A DNA stretch of 64,000 nt from CAVZRC01 sp963777695. Lineage in GTDB: Bacteria; Planctomycetota; Planctomycetia; Isosphaerales; Isosphaeraceae. Positions 29,504-38,583 of this stretch are shown here, one piece after another. Position 1 is the stretch's first letter. The number at the start of each line of letters is the position of its first letter. The notes below the pieces were generated by a model. The model worked only from the letters and a program-made list of their open reading frames with translations. It made no database searches and was not told where the DNA came from. The DNA lies in assembly GCA_963777695.1 (NCBI GenBank), contig CAVZRC010000003.1, forward strand, positions 4,464,001-4,528,000, given 5' to 3'. Both the position numbers and the translations under genes were made by a program.

Positions 29504-30844
29504 TCAAGAACGAAAGAAGTACTTCATGATCGATCCGACCGCGTTCATCGCCCCCGGGGCGATCATCCTCGGCGACGTCCACATGGGGGCGGAGTCGAGC
29601 GTCTGGTACAACTCCGTGCTCCGCGGCGACACCGACCGGATCTCCATCGGCGCGCAATCCAACATCCAGGACCTCACGATGATCCACGCCGACCCGGGGA
29701 TTCCTTGCTCCGTCGGTGACCGGGTTACCGTCGGGCATCGGGTCATCCTGCACGGCTGCACGGTCGAGGACGACTGCCTGATCGGCATGGGGGCGATCTT
29801 GCTCAACGGTGTCCGGGTGGGCCGGGGCTCGATCATCGGCGCGGGGGCCTTGCTGCTCGAGAACATGGAAGTCGCCCCCGGCTCGCTGGTCGTCGGCGTC
29901 CCCGCGCGTGTCGTGCGCCGGGTCGACGAGTTCGAACTCGCGAGCGCGTGGAACACGGCTGGCGGCACTACGTCGAGCAAGCCCGGCGTCATCGCGATGG
30001 CATATTCCCGCTCCATTCGCCGACCACCCTCGCGTGAGCGAGGCTCCGCGCTCGATGGTGCGGGAGGCACTCCGATCGGCAACAGAGTCGCCGGGTCTTG
30101 CTGATAAAAGGACTTCAGCTCCTCGTAGAGCTCGGGATGTCGCTTCCTCAGGACGGTCGGCTTCTCGAAGAAGGCTTCCGTCGCCACGGCGAAGAACTCG
30201 GCGGCGTTGGTGGCACCGTATGTATCAAGGACCGTGTACCGATCCAGGTTGGCCCGACTCCTGAGCCGCTCGTATTCGTCTTGCATGACCTTCGCCCAGG
30301 ACTCGTACTGACTGAGATGCCGGAGTTTCGGCGTCCCGTCGGCGGCCCCGTCCTCCATGTCGAGGAGATGGGCGAACTCGTGAAGGATGAGGTTCTTGCC
30401 GAAGTTGCGCCCGAGGGCCGTCTCCCGGACATCATCCCACGAGACGATGGCTACGCCGTCTTTCCAGGCTTCGCCGAGCCGGACTTGCTCGCCTTCCAGC
30501 ACGGCCTGGCCGGCGAGGGGCTCGACCGCCTTGGCCACATAGGCGGAGGGATAGATCAAGATTGATGCCAGCCGGGGAAAGATGTCGGTGTCCCTGTGAA
30601 GCAAGAGCACGCAGGCGTGGGCGGCGACCGTCACCTTGATCTCGTCGGTCAGTTCGAGACCGCCGCAGCCCTCGAAGTTCTTCTCGGCGAGGAAGATCTG
30701 GACGAGGCCCTGGAGCTCGTTGCGGCCGGCCTCCGGAAGATGGGCATAATAGGGCACATTCTGCTCGATGATCTCGAGCCATGCCGACGGAAACGGCGCG
30801 GATCGCAGACGTTCTCGGCGTTGCCGCTTGAAGAGATCAAACAC
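29504..30844 (-). CDS. mtfA: MtfA-like zinc peptidase (M90), with an unusually long open 3' tail
   Basis: GTG 30844 start (MFDLFKRQRRERLRS). Residues 1 to about 260 match MtfA/DgsA-anti-repressor-type peptidases: WLEIIEQNVPYYAHLP, then the zinc motif LHEFAHLLDMEDG (HExxH), and a C-terminal helix through ELYEELKSFYQQDP. E. coli MtfA binds the Mlc repressor and modulates the glucose PTS; that partner is not evident here. The usual protein ends near position 30,080, but this frame stays open to 29504, reading antisense through the whole gamma-carbonic-anhydrase-like gene. The extra 180 residues are low-complexity and probably not real, so a lost stop or an indel is likely. Confidence 0.75.
   Translation of the reverse strand: MFDLFKRQRRERLRSAPFPSAWLEIIEQNVPYYAHLPEAGRNELQGLVQIFLAEKNFEGCGGLELTDEIKVTVAAHACVLLLHRDTDIFPRLASILIYPSAYVAKAVEPLAGQAVLEGEQVRLGEAWKDGVAIVSWDDVRETALGRNFGKNLILHEFAHLLDMEDGAADGTPKLRHLSQYESWAKVMQDEYERLRSRANLDRYTVLDTYGATNAAEFFAVATEAFFEKPTVLRKRHPELYEELKSFYQQDPATLLPIGVPPAPSSAEPRSREGGRRMEREYAIAMTPGLLDVVPPAVFHALASSNSSTRRTTRAGTPTTSEPGATSMFSSSKAPAPMIEPRPTRTPLSKIAPMPIRQSSSTVQPCRMTRCPTVTRSPTEQGIPGSAWIIVRSWMLDCAPMEIRSVSPRSTELYQTLDSAPMWTSPRMIAPGAMNAVGSIMKYFFRS
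29526..30037 (+). CDS. Gamma-carbonic-anhydrase-like hexapeptide protein (YrdA/PaaY type), one frameshift
   Basis: ATG 29526 (MIDPTAFIAPGAIILGD). Left-handed beta-helix hexapeptide repeats run through most of the protein. The three zinc-histidine positions are visible in MIHADPG and GHRVILHGC. After FELAS, near 29945, the frame slips. The other frame gives the expected family C-terminus (VEHGWRHYVEQARRHRDG) and stops at 30037, so about 170 residues are intended. The family is a zinc or iron trimer. Some members are carbonic anhydrases and many have unknown activity. The 3' part is overlapped by the long tail of the convergent MtfA-like frame. Confidence 0.82.
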
Positions 30845-30918
30845 GTTCGCTACGGCTCTTCCGATCCGGCTATCTTGCGTCTGGGCGATGATCGAGGCGC
30901 GAAGCCCATGACGAGCAT

Positions 30919-32186
30919 TCAGCGTTCGAGGATGCCCGGCCTGGGGATGATGAACCCCTTGACCGCGACATCGAGCTGCGGCCAGTCCTGGGCGCCGTGA
31001 CGACCTCGTAGCCGCGGGTGTCGATGACCACGGTGTCCTCGGTGCGTGCCGCGCCGACGCTCGGGCTCCAGGCCAGCGCCATATCCGATTCGAGCGACAG
31101 GTTGCTGTCGGGCCTCAACAGCACTTCGCGAGGCGTGTAGCCCACAACATTGCCCTGGTAGTCGAGGGTCCACTCATGCGGATGGTCGAACTTCTCGTAG
31201 ATCCGCCGGGCGCGGCGGAAGACCTCCGAGACCGCCTCGCCCGGGCGGGAGAAGAAGATGCAGGTGGCATCGATCATGGTCGCGAGGGAATGATGGCTCT
31301 TGTGCTCGCGGTCGACCGGCCCGAATGAGACCGTACGCGTCAGAGACGCACACAGGCCGTGTCGGCGGCCGGTGACGGCGATCGTCGCCCGCTTGAGGAT
31401 CGGCGACGCCTTGAACGTGGGCTGACGATACCGCGCCAGTCGGTCGTCGCTGGCGACGCGGAGATCGACGGGAACCACGCCCTCTCGGATCAGACGATGG
31501 GCCAGGTGACCGGCCACGTCGGCCTCGCGCTCGCCGCGATCGAAGTTGCGGCAAGTCGCCTCGACGGCCAGGGTCAAGGTCCGGCCCAGCTCGCGGAGCC
31601 GCTGTCGCTCAAGGCCCGTCAGCCGGCGCCGCAAGGCGCGGAGCGCATCCGCCTCGCGACGGACCTGCGAGCAACCACCCCCCATGTCTGTGGCCACGCG
31701 CTTATTATGACACAGTTCCGCGACGACCTGGAAGGTATCCTCGTACCAGGGACGCTCCTTGAGCTGGAATCCCAGTCCCGCGAGCTCTTCTTCGAACACA
31801 CGGCAGCTCTGCACGTTGTCCGAGATCACTGCCCGGCAGGTGCGATTGACGAAGAGGAGGATCGATCCGGAGTTGGAACAGAGATCCTGACCCAGGTCGC
31901 CTCCGGCGGTGAACCAGGCGACCGAGTCGGCCATCCCCAGCACGACGGCGTCGTGACCGGTCGCGTCGAGGAAGTCGCGGACTCGCTGGTGCTTCTCTTC
32001 GACGTCATCGCGTCGGCGTTTCAGTTCCAGATCGCCATGGTCGGCCGCGGGGTCGGTGAGGGCCGGCAGCGTATCCTTGTCGGGCCGATCGTTGGCCGTT
32101 TGCACGACGCGATCGAATTCCCTCGTCAGGTCGAGTGCGCCCGGCACCGACGAACTCAGACCGACGAGATGAACTGCGTTCGACAT
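30919..32186 (-). CDS. M24 (creatinase/Xaa-Pro peptidase fold) protein, probable pseudoenzyme, one frameshift
   Basis: ATG 32186 with GGAG 8 nt upstream, about 420 residues. An N-terminal creatinase-like domain (DATGHDAVVLGMADSVAW) precedes a pita-bread domain. The usual M24 metal ligands (GHGxG histidine, paired Glu) are not recognisable. The corresponding stretch reads DYQGNVVGYTPRE and later ALAWSPSVGAARTEDTVVI, the pattern of a non-canonical M24 subgroup. Near 30993 one base seems missing: one frame runs on without similarity, the other ends properly (QDWPQLDVAVKGFIIPRPG) at 30919. Catalytic activity is doubtful. No operon partner is evident; the alpha/beta hydrolase genes follow upstream on the same strand. 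Confidence 0.72.
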
Positions 32187-32284
32187 CGATGCATCTCCAT
32201 CAGACAATTGGCGACGCCCCCAACCCTGGGGGGTCCTACCGATCTCGATGCTAAGAGTGCGCGAAAGTCAAAACGCGATGGGAT

Positions 32285-33268
32285 TCATTCATCGTTCCAG
32301 GTTGTCTGGAGAAATTCAAGGAGCCGGGGGGTCAAATTCGCATAATGGACGGGAAAATCCAGGTCGTGACCGCCTGGGACCAGGATCAGCTCGTTCCGGA
32401 CGCCTGCGGTCGTCAACGCGGCGGCCATCGACTCCGACTGACTGACGGGTATGAGCGGATCCTCCAACCCGTGTATCAGGAGCATCGGCGGATCACCGGA
32501 CGTCACATGATCGATGGGCGAGGCCGCCGCGTAGCTGGCGGGTAACTGCTCCGGCGAACCTCCGAGGAACTGGGCCGCTGCCAGGCCGGCCAGGGGGCTC
32601 TCGTCGCCCAGGATACTCAAATTGGTCGGAGTCGAAAATGCGATGACCGCCTCGACTTGGGTCGAGACGCCGCCCTCGGGAGGCCCCGGATCGGTCCCGA
32701 GCAATGCCGCCAGGTTGGCCCCGGCCGACTCCCCGATCGCGGCCACCTGGTTCGAGTTGATATCCAGCTCGCCTGCATTGGTGCGGACCCAGGCGACCAC
32801 CGATCGGACATCGTCCAGGTTGACGGGCCAGCTCGGACGACCCCGCGCCGACAGCATATAATTCGGCGCGACCACCACGTAACCCTGAGGGACGAACGCG
32901 CCGGCGATCCGATCTCCATAGCCGCCCTTGTCGAGCCGTCGCCAACCCCCTCCGTGGATCGCGATCAAGACCGGACGACCATCCGCCGGCACGGGGCCCT
33001 GCGGCAAATATACGTTGAGGCTCTCGCCCGGTCCGGCTGGAGTCGGATACCGCACGTTCACCTCCTCAGTCAAGCGAGCCTCCCTGCTGACCTGACTCCG
33101 GCCCGCCGTGGCCCCTCCATCCAGACCCACGGCCGACATCAATGCTCGGCCTTCCAGCGATCCGCTTGCACACGGATGGAAAATCCGACTGCGCCGCTCC
33201 CTGAATGTGAACCCTCGCAGGAGTCGCTCTCTGAACAAGAATGTAAGGCGCCGACGAATGGATTGCAT
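32285..33268 (-). CDS. Alpha/beta hydrolase (carboxylesterase/BD-FAE type) with LEPR-like N-terminal motif
   Basis: 327 residues from ATG 33268. The basic N-terminus contains SLEGRALMS, very like the LEDRRLLS-type motif of planctomycete surface proteins, so export by that route is plausible. The catalytic domain has HGGGW (oxyanion hole), GESAGA (nucleophile Ser), LEDPLIP (Asp) and GGHDLDF (His), all in the order expected for the HSL/BD-FAE esterases. A downstream homologous gene (33352-34302) lies 84 bp away in the same direction, suggesting an old duplication. Substrate unknown; plant-type esters or peptides are possible for this family. Confidence 0.86.
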   Translation of the reverse strand: MQSIRRRLTFLFRERLLRGFTFRERRSRIFHPCASGSLEGRALMSAVGLDGGATAGRSQVSREARLTEEVNVRYPTPAGPGESLNVYLPQGPVPADGRPVLIAIHGGGWRRLDKGGYGDRIAGAFVPQGYVVVAPNYMLSARGRPSWPVNLDDVRSVVAWVRTNAGELDINSNQVAAIGESAGANLAALLGTDPGPPEGGVSTQVEAVIAFSTPTNLSILGDESPLAGLAAAQFLGGSPEQLPASYAAASPIDHVTSGDPPMLLIHGLEDPLIPVSQSESMAAALTTAGVRNELILVPGGHDLDFPVHYANLTPRLLEFLQTTWNDE

Positions 33269-33351
33269 TGCTTATGGCTCAATGAGGTGTCGTTCAAGGT
33301 GGTCGGTGTGGGCGAGAGCACATGGGCCTCGATCACCGTCGTCGGAGCAGA

Positions 33352-34302
33352 TTACCTAGATTGAGCATTCCCTACAGTCTTCAGAAAGTCCAGGATTTTC
33401 GGCAAGAGATCGCATTCAGGCTGGGTCTTGACCACGACTCCGAAGCCATGGCTGGCACCATCCACTATGACGAGCTGATGCCGGGCTCCGGCCTGGTCAA
33501 GCTTCGCGGCCAACCGTTCCGACTGCTCGCGCGGGACCCATGAGTCGTTCCGGCCATGGAGGAGAAGCATGGGTACATCATCGGAGGAGACGTGAGCGAT
33601 CGGCGACGCCTCGGCGGCACGCACTCGAAATGGGGTCGGGCCTTCGCCGAGGAACGCACGGATGGGATCATGCGCTAGGCCTCGGCGCAAGTCGGCCAGG
33701 CGGCCGAGGTCAGAGGGGCCGTAGAAGTTGATGACCGCCTGGACGTGAGAAGAGACCCCGTCCGGGCTGTCCGAGCCGGGGAGGGTGCCGAGCATCGCGG
33801 CGAGATGGGCGCCGGAGGATTGCCCGAGGGCGAAGATCCGATCGGGATCGATCCCGAGTTCTCCGGCGTTCCGACGCGTCCAGCGTACGGCCGCGCGGAG
33901 GTCCTCGAGCGCCGCGGGCCAACTGGGAGCACCGGGGCGGGCCAGTCGGTAATCCACGGCGAGGACGACGTAACCCTCGCCGGCCAGTCGGGAGACCATC
34001 GTGTTTCGAGCATCGGGACGGAAGAGCCGCCTGGAGCCGCCGATCCAGCTCCCCCCATGGATGGCCAGGATGGCGGGCTGTCGTGCCTCGGGAGTCGTCG
34101 GTAATGAGCGGGTGTAGATGTCGAGTTTGCTCGGGCGACCTTCGACGGTCTGGTAGACCACATCCGCCCTCACGTCAACGCCGGACTCGACCGCGGCCAT
34201 CCGCGATACGCGCTCTGCGGCCGTCCAGGACCAGGCCGTGAGAGCTCCCAGGACTAGCCAGGCCGCGATATGACTGATGAGTGAGATCGTGCGCATGTGC
34301 AT
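33352..34302 (-). CDS. Alpha/beta hydrolase (carboxylesterase/HSL type) with N-terminal membrane anchor
   Basis: About 316 residues from ATG 34302; GTG 34326 would add eight. A hydrophobic start (LISHIAAWLVLGALTAWSW) is a signal peptide or anchor. The enzyme domain carries IHGGSW, GQSSGAHLAAML with the nucleophile serine, HGRNDSWVP (Asp) and DGASHGFG (His). Architecture and motif spacing parallel the hydrolase encoded just downstream (32285-33268), so the two are likely paralogues from a tandem duplication, one anchored and one bearing a LEPR-like leader. Substrate not predictable. Confidence 0.87.
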   Translation of the reverse strand: MHMRTISLISHIAAWLVLGALTAWSWTAAERVSRMAAVESGVDVRADVVYQTVEGRPSKLDIYTRSLPTTPEARQPAILAIHGGSWIGGSRRLFRPDARNTMVSRLAGEGYVVLAVDYRLARPGAPSWPAALEDLRAAVRWTRRNAGELGIDPDRIFALGQSSGAHLAAMLGTLPGSDSPDGVSSHVQAVINFYGPSDLGRLADLRRGLAHDPIRAFLGEGPTPFRVRAAEASPIAHVSSDDVPMLLLHGRNDSWVPREQSERLAAKLDQAGARHQLVIVDGASHGFGVVVKTQPECDLLPKILDFLKTVGNAQSR

Positions 34303-34481
34303 CGACTGCGGGATCTGGACAAGCACGAGGAGATTGCCGTCCGTCGTCAGGAAGGATCGCTCTCAAGTATCGGCACAATCGCTGCCCTCAGGCAAGGAGC
34401 GACTCGACGCTACCTCCATCCCGTGGGATACAATCATCGGGCGGCGATCATCACGCGATCGAGGGCCGGAGGTACACATCC

Positions 34482-35018
34482 ATGGGCGTTGAAAACAGGA
34501 AGCTCCCTCTCCTCGAGCAACGCGAGATCGAGGCGAGGATCGTCGGACCGCTCGTGAGGGCCTTTGAAAGGGAGATCGGCGAGGAGCGGACCCTGGCGAT
34601 CGTCGCCGAGGTGATTTCCAGATTGGCCCGCGAGAGCGGGGCCGACCTGGCACGCCTCCTGGGCGAGCAGACGCTCGAGGTTTTCGCCCAATCCTTGGAC
34701 CGTTGGCGAGAAAATGGCGCGCTGGAGCTCGATCTCCTGGAGCAATCCCCGACGCGATTGTCATTCAACGTCACCCGATGTCGGTACGCCGAGATGTACC
34801 GGGCGCTGGGACTCGCCGACCTGGGAGCCAGTCTTTCCTGCTGTCGCGATTACACCCTGGCCCAGGGATTCAATCCGGCGATCGAGTTGACTCGGACCCA
34901 GACCATCATGCAAGGCGCCCCGTTCTGCGATTTCCGGTTCCACCTGGCGGAGTCGAACCCGTCGGCCAGTCGCGAACCGGTTCGATCGGTCGAGGCTGGA
35001 GAAGAGGCGGCCGGCTAG
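34482..35018 (+). CDS. L-2-amino-thiazoline-4-carboxylic acid hydrolase-like protein
   Basis: 178 residues from ATG 34482, fixed by a GGAGG 9 nt upstream. The distinctive C-terminal region FNVTRCRYAEMYRALG, then LSCCRDYTLAQGFNPAIEL, TRTQTIMQGAPFCDFRF, matches the ATC-hydrolase family (PF14196). Characterised members open the thiazoline ring of ATC to S-carbamoyl-cysteine on the way to cysteine. Most genomic members are uncharacterised and may act on other substrates. Four cysteines in the motif region are notable. It is transcribed divergently from the hydrolase pair with a 179-bp gap, and no cysteine-pathway genes lie nearby. Confidence 0.8.
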   Translation: MGVENRKLPLLEQREIEARIVGPLVRAFEREIGEERTLAIVAEVISRLARESGADLARLLGEQTLEVFAQSLDRWRENGALELDLLEQSPTRLSFNVTRCRYAEMYRALGLADLGASLSCCRDYTLAQGFNPAIELTRTQTIMQGAPFCDFRFHLAESNPSASREPVRSVEAGEEAAG

Positions 35019-35031
35019 CCAGAGACCCCGC

Positions 35032-35710
35032 TCAACCGCCCGACGGAACCCGGGCCTTGACCGCTCGATCATTCGGCGGCGTGCCCGTGCTATGGAACGG
35101 ACCCTGGATCGTGAAATGGCACGGCGGCCCGAGGAGGACATTCCAGGAGGCCCTCTGGCTCGGACTGAGGACCGCGATCGCTCGGCTCGAGAATCTCATG
35201 ATTTCGGCCGGATCCAGCATGCCGCGGGCTTCTCCACGCGCCATCCTCGAGCTGAACCAGAATCTGATCGATGGCTTTCTCTTGCTGATCGGTCAGTTCC
35301 AGGCGATCGATGACGTGAGGGCGCGTCATCGCCGCCGCCCCTTCCCACTGGAACGTCACCTGCGTGAGTCGCTCGATCTGCTTCTCGGTCAAGTTGTCGC
35401 GAATCCATCGGATCGAGTCTTCGTCGATACTCCGCCGGTCATCCTCGACCGTCGGTCCTCTCTTCCCCTTCAAGGTCATGACCCGCTTGGTCAATCGCTC
35501 GATCGTGGTCCGGGCTTCCGAGATCTGTCGGGCATCGAGGTGGAGCTCGCGCTGGACATCGTTTCGATCCAGGAGCAGGATCGGCGAGATCCGGCTGCCG
35601 AAATGCCCGTCGAGCCTCGTGGGCTCGGCGGTTGGATTCTCGGGCCCCGCGGCGATGAGCGCCAGGACCAGCACCAAGCCGGCGGGAGCCACTGTCAAGC
35701 CTTGACGCAT
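35032..35710 (-). CDS. Secreted Spy/LTXXQ-like helical protein, one frameshift
   Basis: ATG 35710 has a strong GGAGGAGAGG upstream. A signal peptide (VAPAGLVLVLALIAAG) is followed by helical segments with the LTxxQ-type pattern: ELHLDARQISEART, LTEKQIERLTQVTFQWEG, LELTDQQEKAIDQIL. Near 35240 the frame slips. The continuing sense is in the neighbouring frame (RGEARGMLDPAEIMRF, then LSPSQRASWNVLLG), ending at 35032. The product would be a periplasmic or surface helical protein of about 225 residues. Spy-family chaperone activity is only a loose analogy. It is related in style to the Gly-rich protein encoded just upstream. Confidence 0.66.
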
Positions 35711-35973
35711 GATCCGGACCTCTCCTCCTGGAATGCTCGGCCTCCATCCCCTCCGTTCGCCGAGGGATTACGTGAGTCGCGGTCCTTATACGCGGGAGCC
35801 GTTCGCCTGGGAAGCCCAACCGCGTACCGAGGTCCCGCAGGGCGCGTGGAACGAGCCAGTTCCCGGATCTCGACCTCGGTCAACGGGAGACTGGCTCGAT
35901 GTTGATGGATCGCGATCAAGGATGTGGCCATCCACAAGGATGATGACCACACCCGACCAAACTGTGGAGGCTT

Positions 35974-37314
35974 TCAGTCGTCGAGCCCACGTTCCGCGGC
36001 GAGACTCTTCTTCCGGGTCTTGGCCGTCGGAGCGACCTTCTTGGTGGTCGTCGCGGTCGTCTTCGGAGCCGCTTCGTCCTCGTCGCCCGCGGCCGGTTTC
36101 GCGGCAGCGTCCTTCGTCGCATTGGCCTGATTGCCGGCACCATTCCTACCGAAACCTCGGCCCGGCCCGCCCCGGACCAGGGAGAGGTCGAACGGTGCGC
36201 CCAGCAACTTCTTGTAATTGGCGGATTGGCGCTTGCCCAGGGTGCGGTGGACGGCCGCCATCAGTTGGGCCTCCTGCTTCTCCTGCTGGGTCTGGAACTC
36301 CTCCATCTTCGCCTTGACTTCCGGCTTCTCCATGTACGCCTTCATGGCATCTTGGAACGCGGGATCGCGGAAGTTCGGCCCGTTGCCGCCGCGTCCGCCG
36401 CGTCCGCCACCATTCCCATTCCCATTCCCATTCCCATTTCCGTTCGCGTTCGCATCCGCAGGCTGCGGGAATGCTCCCTTCATCAGATCGAAGCGAGCCC
36501 TCATCTCTTCACGCTGGGCCTGGCGATTCCCGTTGATCAATTCTCGCAATTGCTCGACCTGCTCTTCGGCCAGATTGAGCTTCTCGATCATCTCTTCCTG
36601 GAGCAGCGCGGAGGGCCCCTGGAGTTGGAGCTGGATCTGCTTGATCCGGTTGTACGCGGGGACGCCGATGATCTTGACCAGGCCCTGCTCCGCGCCCTTC
36701 TGGAGCAGATCCATGGATTCCCGGAGCGCCGGCCCGTTGCTCTTGCTCTTCCGGGGTCAACGGCTGGCGATTCCCCCGTCCACCACCGTTCTGGCCGCCG
36801 CCGTTCTGGCCGCCGCCGTTCTGGCCGCCGCCGTTCTGGCCACCGCCACCGTTCTGGCCACCGCCACCGCCGCCCTGGCCGACGCCACCACCACCAGCAC
36901 CGGCCTGGGCATTAGCACCGCCTCGATTCCTGCCGCGACCGTTCTGCTGCCCGCCCTGTCCCTGGCCACCTTGGCCACCCTGTCCGCCAGGACCCTGCCC
37001 CGGGCCGCCGGGACCTCCTCCTGGATTCATCTGCCGCGGATGGCCCGCTGGCGTTCGTTGTAGGTATCGACGAGGCTCTTCACCTTCACCTTCTGAGGGT
37101 CCTTGAGCTTCAGTTCCTCCTGGACAGCCGGATTCGAGGCGAGATTCAGCACCGATCCGCCGGGACCGCCGGGGCCGCCGCCGAATCCACCGGGGCCGCC
37201 GCCGAACCCGCCGCGACCCCCTCCGCCGCCAGGTTGGGCCATGGCGTCAACGGTCAACACTGCCAGAGACGCCATCATCGCCGCGCTGATGAGTGTGATT
37301 CGAACGCGATGCAT
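35974..37314 (-). CDS. Secreted Gly-rich protein with Spy-like helices, two frameshifts
   Basis: ATG 37314 is set by AAGGAG 6 nt upstream. It encodes a signal peptide ending VDAMAQ, a Gly-rich block, and NPAVQEELKLKDPQKVKVKSLVDTYNERQ, typical of planctomycete exported helical proteins. Near 37030 the frame must slip to continue into a second Gly/Gln-rich block (NPGGGPGGPG...), and near 36725 again to reach the helical C-terminal part (ESMDLLQKGAEQGLVKI, LNLAEEQVEQLREL). The tail is Ala/Lys-rich. Both slips fall beside low-complexity DNA, where replication slippage or assembly error is likely. Reconstructed length is about 445 residues. Function unknown. Confidence 0.66.
36411..36437. repeat. 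Hexanucleotide microsatellite (ATTCCC)n inside the Gly-rich gene
   Basis: About four and a half tandem copies of CATTCC on the plus strand encode alternating Asn-Gly on the minus strand. Copy number could vary by slippage without breaking the frame. Confidence 0.8.
36786..36850. repeat. 15-bp minisatellite inside the Gly-rich gene
   Basis: About four near-identical tandem units containing CCGTTCTGGCCGCCG encode repeated GGGQN on the minus strand. Each unit is a multiple of three, so changes in copy number would be in frame. Confidence 0.8.
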
Positions 37315-37382
37315 CGTCAACTCCTTAGGCCCGGGCCGGTTGCCCTTCATCTGGAGACACCCCGAAAGGCGCAGGGATACCG

Positions 37383-38369
37383 TCACCATTGATAATTGAG
37401 ATTAGCGCCATTCGCGCAAACGATGGCCACATTACTTCCAAAAAAAATGGAGGGCCAATCGTAATGCGTCCGATGGGGTGGTGCTGGATCGGCGATGTCC
37501 GGCCGAAGGAGAGGTGGGGATGACGAGAACGTGGGTCCTTCCCGCTCGAGTGGATCGCGATATCCCGTTATTTCCGAGGGGTTTAGAGCGCGTGCCCGCG
37601 CAGACATGACGAGCCAGACGACCAGCGCGATTGTCGCGGAGAGTGTGGCGAGACGGATGAGGAGCCGGTAGGAAGAAAACCGCCGATGGACGGCGACCTG
37701 GCCGGTTTCCATGCCGTCGGCCAGGACGGACTCTTCGATGGATTGGCGTTCGAGGCCGGCCAGCAGGTTCATCCCGAGCAAGTGGACCAGCCACAGGACC
37801 AGGAACCCGAAACCCTGCTCCAGCCAGGTTTGCCAGGCGACGGCATTCCATCGGGGCTTCCACCAGACGCCCGCGACGGCCACGGATTGCGCGGGCAGGA
37901 TCGCGAGCTGGATCGACCGGCCGACGACCTCAGTCCCATCGCCGACGGAAATCGGCAAGGCCAGCGATTCCTTGGTCGGCTCTGGGGGCGTACCGAAGAG
38001 TCGGCCTGTCGATTCCTCCAGCTTGAGCCATTCGGGTAATGGACCGTCGGCCGACCACCGCGGCGTTCCATGGCCTCCGGTGGCCGCGAGGGCCACGAGA
38101 TAGGGGCGGCCCGCCACGGCATCCGGCAGCGAGCCGGGCGTCGCGATCCGGAGCGGCTCCCGGTCGCTCGGCGCGCCGGACTGGGCGGAATCCCGGCTCG
38201 GCGCGACCGAATCGACCGCCTTGGGCAAGAGGGCCATGATCACCATCGTCAGGAGCAGGATGAACAGCAGCGCACCGGTGAGTTTCGTGACGACGACCGC
38301 GACGAACGAATCCTCGCCCGAGCCGCCGAATTCCAATCCCGAATGCTTGCCCCGTCGCGAGCGTCGCAT
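37383..38369 (-). CDS. Membrane protein with Ig/cadherin-like segment, partner of the TolQ-like gene
   Basis: 328 residues, ATG 38369 with AGGAGGG 8 nt upstream. One transmembrane helix near residues 27-50 (LTGALLFILLLTMVIMALL) is followed by an exported segment resembling putative Ig/He_PIG repeats (GSLPDAVAGRPYLVALAATGG, PEWLKLEESTGRLFGTP). Two further helices follow (FGFLVLWLVHLLGMNLL; LATLSATIALVVWLVM). The last 60 residues are polar and unremarkable. It follows the TolQ-like gene on the same strand, separated by about 215 bp carrying palindromes. A role as an ExbD/TolR-like partner is inference from position only. Confidence 0.68.
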   Translation of the reverse strand: MRRSRRGKHSGLEFGGSGEDSFVAVVVTKLTGALLFILLLTMVIMALLPKAVDSVAPSRDSAQSGAPSDREPLRIATPGSLPDAVAGRPYLVALAATGGHGTPRWSADGPLPEWLKLEESTGRLFGTPPEPTKESLALPISVGDGTEVVGRSIQLAILPAQSVAVAGVWWKPRWNAVAWQTWLEQGFGFLVLWLVHLLGMNLLAGLERQSIEESVLADGMETGQVAVHRRFSSYRLLIRLATLSATIALVVWLVMSARARALNPSEITGYRDPLEREGPTFSSSPPLLRPDIADPAPPHRTHYDWPSIFFGSNVAIVCANGANLNYQW

Positions 38370-38413
38370 GGAGATCCCTCCTTATTTGAGAGCAGCGAGT
38401 GGCGCAGTTGGGC

Positions 38414-38549
38414 GCGGGTCTCTGACCCCGCCCGAGTGCCCGACCGGAGGTCTCCCGATCTCCCATCCGGCTCCGTGTGCAGGCTTGACCGGCCCGCACC
38501 CGAGCGGGAGACCCTCGGTCGCGCCGACGGCGGGGTCGGAGACCCCGCC
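38414..38549. repeat. Palindromic repeat pair (GGGGTC...GACCCC type)
   Basis: GCGGGTC-TCT-GACCCCGC (38414-38431) and GGCGGGGTC-GGA-GACCCCGCC (38529-38549) are each short hairpins and together form a larger inverted repeat in the gap between two membrane-protein genes. The core resembles palindromes at 43.4-43.6 kb and 52.0 kb. Confidence 0.6.
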
Positions 38550-38583
38550 GAACCTTGTCGGGCTACTCGCCACTCATCATAGA

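Noticed and set aside
34363..34774. Minus-strand frames opposite the ATC-hydrolase-like gene
   Set aside because: The plus strand has a well-placed GGAGG and a recognisable family motif; the minus frames have neither.
36786..36850. CRISPR or regulatory iterons in the 36.8-kb tandem repeat
   Set aside because: The 15-bp units are adjacent without spacers and encode GGGQN repeats in the reading frame of a secreted Gly-rich protein.
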